A stretch of DNA of 6,556 nt from Firmicutes bacterium HGW-Firmicutes-10. Lineage in GTDB: Bacteria > Bacillota_I > Bacilli_A > Erysipelotrichales > Erysipelotrichaceae. Below, one piece after another: positions 5,008 through 6,556 of this stretch. A model generated the notes under the pieces. It was not told the DNA's origin, did no database searches, and saw only the letters and a program-made list of their open reading frames with translations. The position numbers and the translations under genes are program-made. How positions within the stretch are numbered: position 1 is the first letter of the stretch; each line of letters begins with the position of its first letter. The stretch lies in the NCBI GenBank assembly GCA_002841605.1, contig PHAF01000102.1, forward strand, positions 1 to 6,556, given 5' to 3'.

Positions 5008-5477
5008 TCTTTTTTCTCCCTGTCATGCGCCAGTTTACTGGCTGCAGCTGCAGCTACGGCACCAACGATATCATCCAGAAACGTATTGCACTGTGTCGTG
5101 TGCTCATTGAGTTTACCGATGATACCTGGTTTAACTTTATCAATATATCCGAAATTCGTCAATGCGATTGAACCATACAAGTTGCATATGCCATAAGCCA
5201 GCACTTCATCAACTCCATACAATGAATAATCATCCATGATCAGTTGATTGAAACGCTCATCCCCAAAGACTCCTTGTTCAGTCAGCATATCGATCCGTAT
5301 CCCTGTTATGATGGCATGCTGTACTTCACGTTTGTTCAAAACGCTGTCAACATAATACTCAATCCGATCCAATGTCAAATCAGCGATGTAGCGTTTCTGC
5401 AAATAATAAACACAATCGATGATGTCCGCTTTTTCGACACCGCGCTGTTTTAATAACGCAACACATTGATCAAACAT
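5004..5477 (-). CDS. Phosphatidylglycerophosphatase A-related protein (YutG family)
   Basis: This 157-aa protein follows Bacillus YutG closely and belongs to the PgpA family, whose characterised members remove phosphate from phosphatidylglycerophosphate in phosphatidylglycerol synthesis. Family blocks are NKREVQHAIITGI (48-60), YGVDEVLAYGICNLYGSIALTNFGYIDK (87-114, continuous in the protein) and NTFLDDIVGAVAAAAASKLAH (131-151) with the acidic FLDD. Clear transmembrane helices are lacking apart from moderately hydrophobic stretches, unlike E. coli PgpA, so membrane anchoring and the exact substrate are uncertain. ATG 5477 has AAGGAGG (5490-5484) 6 nt upstream. It is the first gene of the six-gene cluster, with its own 5' hairpin and candidate promoter, and overlaps the lipoprotein gene by 4 nt. 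Confidence 0.85.
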   Translation of the reverse strand: MFDQCVALLKQRGVEKADIIDCVYYLQKRYIADLTLDRIEYYVDSVLNKREVQHAIITGIRIDMLTEQGVFGDERFNQLIMDDYSLYGVDEVLAYGICNLYGSIALTNFGYIDKVKPGIIGKLNEHTTQCNTFLDDIVGAVAAAAASKLAHDREKKE

Positions 5478-5493
5478 TCGATTCCTCCTTAAG

Positions 5494-5514
5494 GGATGAA
5501 ATTTTTATTCATCC
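5494..5514 (-). repeat. 5' leader hairpin of the six-gene cluster
   Basis: GGATGAA (5494-5500) and TTCATCC (5508-5514) form a perfect 7-bp stem with a 7-nt AT loop, ending 3 nt before the AAGGAGG ribosome binding site. If the candidate promoter at 5527-5555 is right, this hairpin sits about 6 nt from the mRNA 5' end, a position typical of mRNA-stabilising structures. No T run follows on the minus strand, so it is not a terminator. Confidence 0.55.
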
Positions 5515-5526
5515 GTACTTTTTTTA

Positions 5527-5555
5527 ATTCTTAAACAATTGCGTAAATGGTTCAA
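5527..5555 (-). promoter_or_regulatory. Candidate promoter of the six-gene cluster
   Basis: On the minus strand TTGAAC (5555-5550) and AAGAAT (5532-5527), each 4 of 6 to consensus, are separated by 17 nt. This predicts a start near 5520 and a 43-nt leader. The match is modest. An internal promoter is expected because a 118-nt gap separates psuK from the next gene. Confidence 0.4.
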
Positions 5556-5582
5556 GGGTTTTGACCATAATGATCAAACCTT
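5554..5582. repeat. Imperfect inverted repeat downstream of psuK
   Basis: AAGGGTTTTGACCA (5554-5567) and TGATCAAACCTT (5571-5582) are imperfectly complementary, with two bulges and one mismatch. A competing stem ATGG..TCAA/TTGA..CCAT (about 5547-5568) is also possible. On the minus strand, where psuK is read, no T run follows, so it is at best a weak terminator. The T run is on the plus-strand side, where no gene ends. Confidence 0.35.
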
Positions 5583-5595
5583 TTTCAATACGTTA

Positions 5596-6534
5596 TTAAC
5601 GCTTTTCTATTTTAAGCGGATAATCCCGTATGATACCCTCAAGGTAGTCGTTATTGATTTTATCATCGACCGTTGCTTCGCACATACATGTCGCAATAGC
5701 CGCAGCTACGGCATATTTCAATGCTATCATCGATCCCCGATTGAGGTATGCAATATATGTCGCCAGAAATGCATCACCGGCACCGGTAGCACTGATGACC
5801 GGAATATCTTTGTGAACGTATCGGAATATTCCTTCATCACAAGCGATTGCACCACCTCTGACTCCAAGAGTAATGATAACATCACGAATGCCAAGTTTTC
5901 TAAAATAGTCGAGTGCTTTCATTAAACTTTCATCATCTGTCACCGGAAATCCGCAGCAAACTTCAGCTTCAAGCCGGTTTGGTTTAAACACTGTCAATCT
6001 TTTTAAGAAGGGAATGATCTTTTTTGTCTTAGTCGTTGATATCGGATCACAAGCCAAGATGCAAGAAACATTTGAAGTTATATACTCGATCATATCAGGA
6101 TCCAAATTGGTATCCACGACCAAGATATCATGATCTTCTATTTTATCAAGAAACGGCTGAACGGCTTCTTTTGTCAGATTCTTGAGAATATCCATATCTG
6201 CAATGGCAACAGACATATCCCCGTCTTTATTCGCTATGGCCAGATAAGTCGATGAAGATCCTTCCAGAAACTGACTGTGAGAAATATCCATCCCGCGATT
6301 CAAACAATCCTGTGCACACTGACGACCCAGCATATCATCCCCGAATATCGTCATCAACCGGACGGGACGCTCGATATTGGTCAGAGTTTGAGCGATGTTA
6401 CGTGCCACTCCGCCAAAACTGATGGATACTTTGCCTGGGTTTGAATCACTTGGACGCAGGCTCTCAAATGACTTACCAAGGATATCGATATTAGCACCAC
6501 CGATTAGATGGAAAGTTCTTTTTGCTTTTTTCAT
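5596..6534 (-). CDS. psuK: Pseudouridine kinase, PfkB family
   Basis: This 312-aa PfkB (ribokinase) family enzyme most resembles E. coli PsuK/YeiC (313 aa), which phosphorylates pseudouridine to pseudouridine 5'-phosphate. The N-terminal LIGGANIDILGKS (10-22), SNPGKVSISFGGVARNIAQTL (31-51) and FKPNRLEAE (183-191) blocks are near-copies of the YeiC signatures. The catalytic GAGDAF (251-256) carries the base Asp254. The usual partner PsuG glycosidase is not downstream; it may lie upstream outside the window. ATG 6534 gives the same N-terminus as YeiC. The frame stays open to the window edge (a TTG at 6552 is in frame), so a longer form cannot be excluded. No ribosome binding site precedes 6534, and a TATAAT lies 6 nt upstream. 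Confidence 0.9.
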   Translation of the reverse strand: MKKAKRTFHLIGGANIDILGKSFESLRPSDSNPGKVSISFGGVARNIAQTLTNIERPVRLMTIFGDDMLGRQCAQDCLNRGMDISHSQFLEGSSSTYLAIANKDGDMSVAIADMDILKNLTKEAVQPFLDKIEDHDILVVDTNLDPDMIEYITSNVSCILACDPISTTKTKKIIPFLKRLTVFKPNRLEAEVCCGFPVTDDESLMKALDYFRKLGIRDVIITLGVRGGAIACDEGIFRYVHKDIPVISATGAGDAFLATYIAYLNRGSMIALKYAVAAAIATCMCEATVDDKINNDYLEGIIRDYPLKIEKR

Positions 6535-6540
6535 ATTCTT

Positions 6541-6546
6541 ATTATA
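6541..6546 (-). promoter_or_regulatory. -10 box abutting psuK (candidate leaderless promoter)
   Basis: The minus strand reads TATAAT (6546-6541), AAGAAT, then ATG at 6534. Transcription normally starts seven bases after the hexamer, which here is the A of ATG. A -35 would lie near 6564-6569, outside the window, so the promoter is only half visible. Confidence 0.4.
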
Positions 6547-6556
6547 TATCAATCTG

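Noticed and set aside
5554..5585. Plus-strand terminator at the inverted repeat followed by five T residues
   Set aside because: No plus-strand gene ends here and the stem has bulges and a mismatch, so the T run is probably incidental.

Overview
The window looks like ordinary chromosome of a moderately AT-rich member of the Bacillota (Firmicutes). Strong AGGAGG-type ribosome binding sites, TATAAT boxes, a TPP riboswitch driving a ThiT (YuaJ) transporter, and homologues of Bacillus YgaC, YutG, YjcF and YokD all point there. An Erysipelotrichia-like lineage is possible, but this is a guess and nothing here fixes the genus.

Layout. At 1-211 there is no protein gene. Read on the minus strand, this stretch looks like the promoter and leader of a ribosomal RNA operon whose 16S gene would start just beyond the left edge. 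It has a -35/-10, a boxA-like element and a small hairpin, and a 31-bp imperfect inverted repeat lies over the -10. Next, on the minus strand, come a DUF402/YgaC-type nucleoside tri-/diphosphatase (212-748, GTG start) and thiT (852-1358). Each has its own promoter. thiT is controlled by a TPP riboswitch (aptamer about 1403-1479) whose two alternative RNA pairings can be read directly. Divergent from thiT, on the plus strand, is a free methionine-(R)-sulfoxide reductase (1532-2017).

From 5477 down to 2069, six minus-strand genes are packed into one tight cluster: a PgpA/YutG-like protein, a thioredoxin-fold lipoprotein, an AAC(3)/YokD-family acetyltransferase, a methylated-DNA-protein cysteine methyltransferase (ogt), an alpha/alpha-toroid (terpenoid-cyclase-like) protein of unknown function, and a YjcF-like GNAT acetyltransferase. 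Four junctions overlap by 4-17 nt and one has a 1-nt gap, so the six are very probably cotranscribed and partly translationally coupled. The cluster ends at a hairpin terminator facing the terminator of the sulfoxide reductase gene. Upstream of it, and separated by 118 nt, is a pseudouridine kinase gene (psuK, 5596-6534). Its start codon sits exactly where transcription from a TATAAT box would begin, which suggests a leaderless mRNA.

Functional reading. The individual genes are mostly recognisable housekeeping or repair functions: nucleotide clean-up, thiamine uptake, oxidised-methionine repair, DNA alkylation repair, pseudouridine salvage and a phospholipid-phosphatase-like protein. No mobile element, CRISPR array, tRNA or clear defence system is visible. 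I did not find a convincing new multi-gene system. The items most worth a second look are the dyad over the probable rRNA promoter, the riboswitch architecture, the candidate leaderless psuK, and the uncharacterised toroid protein locked into an operon with two acetyltransferases and a DNA-repair enzyme.
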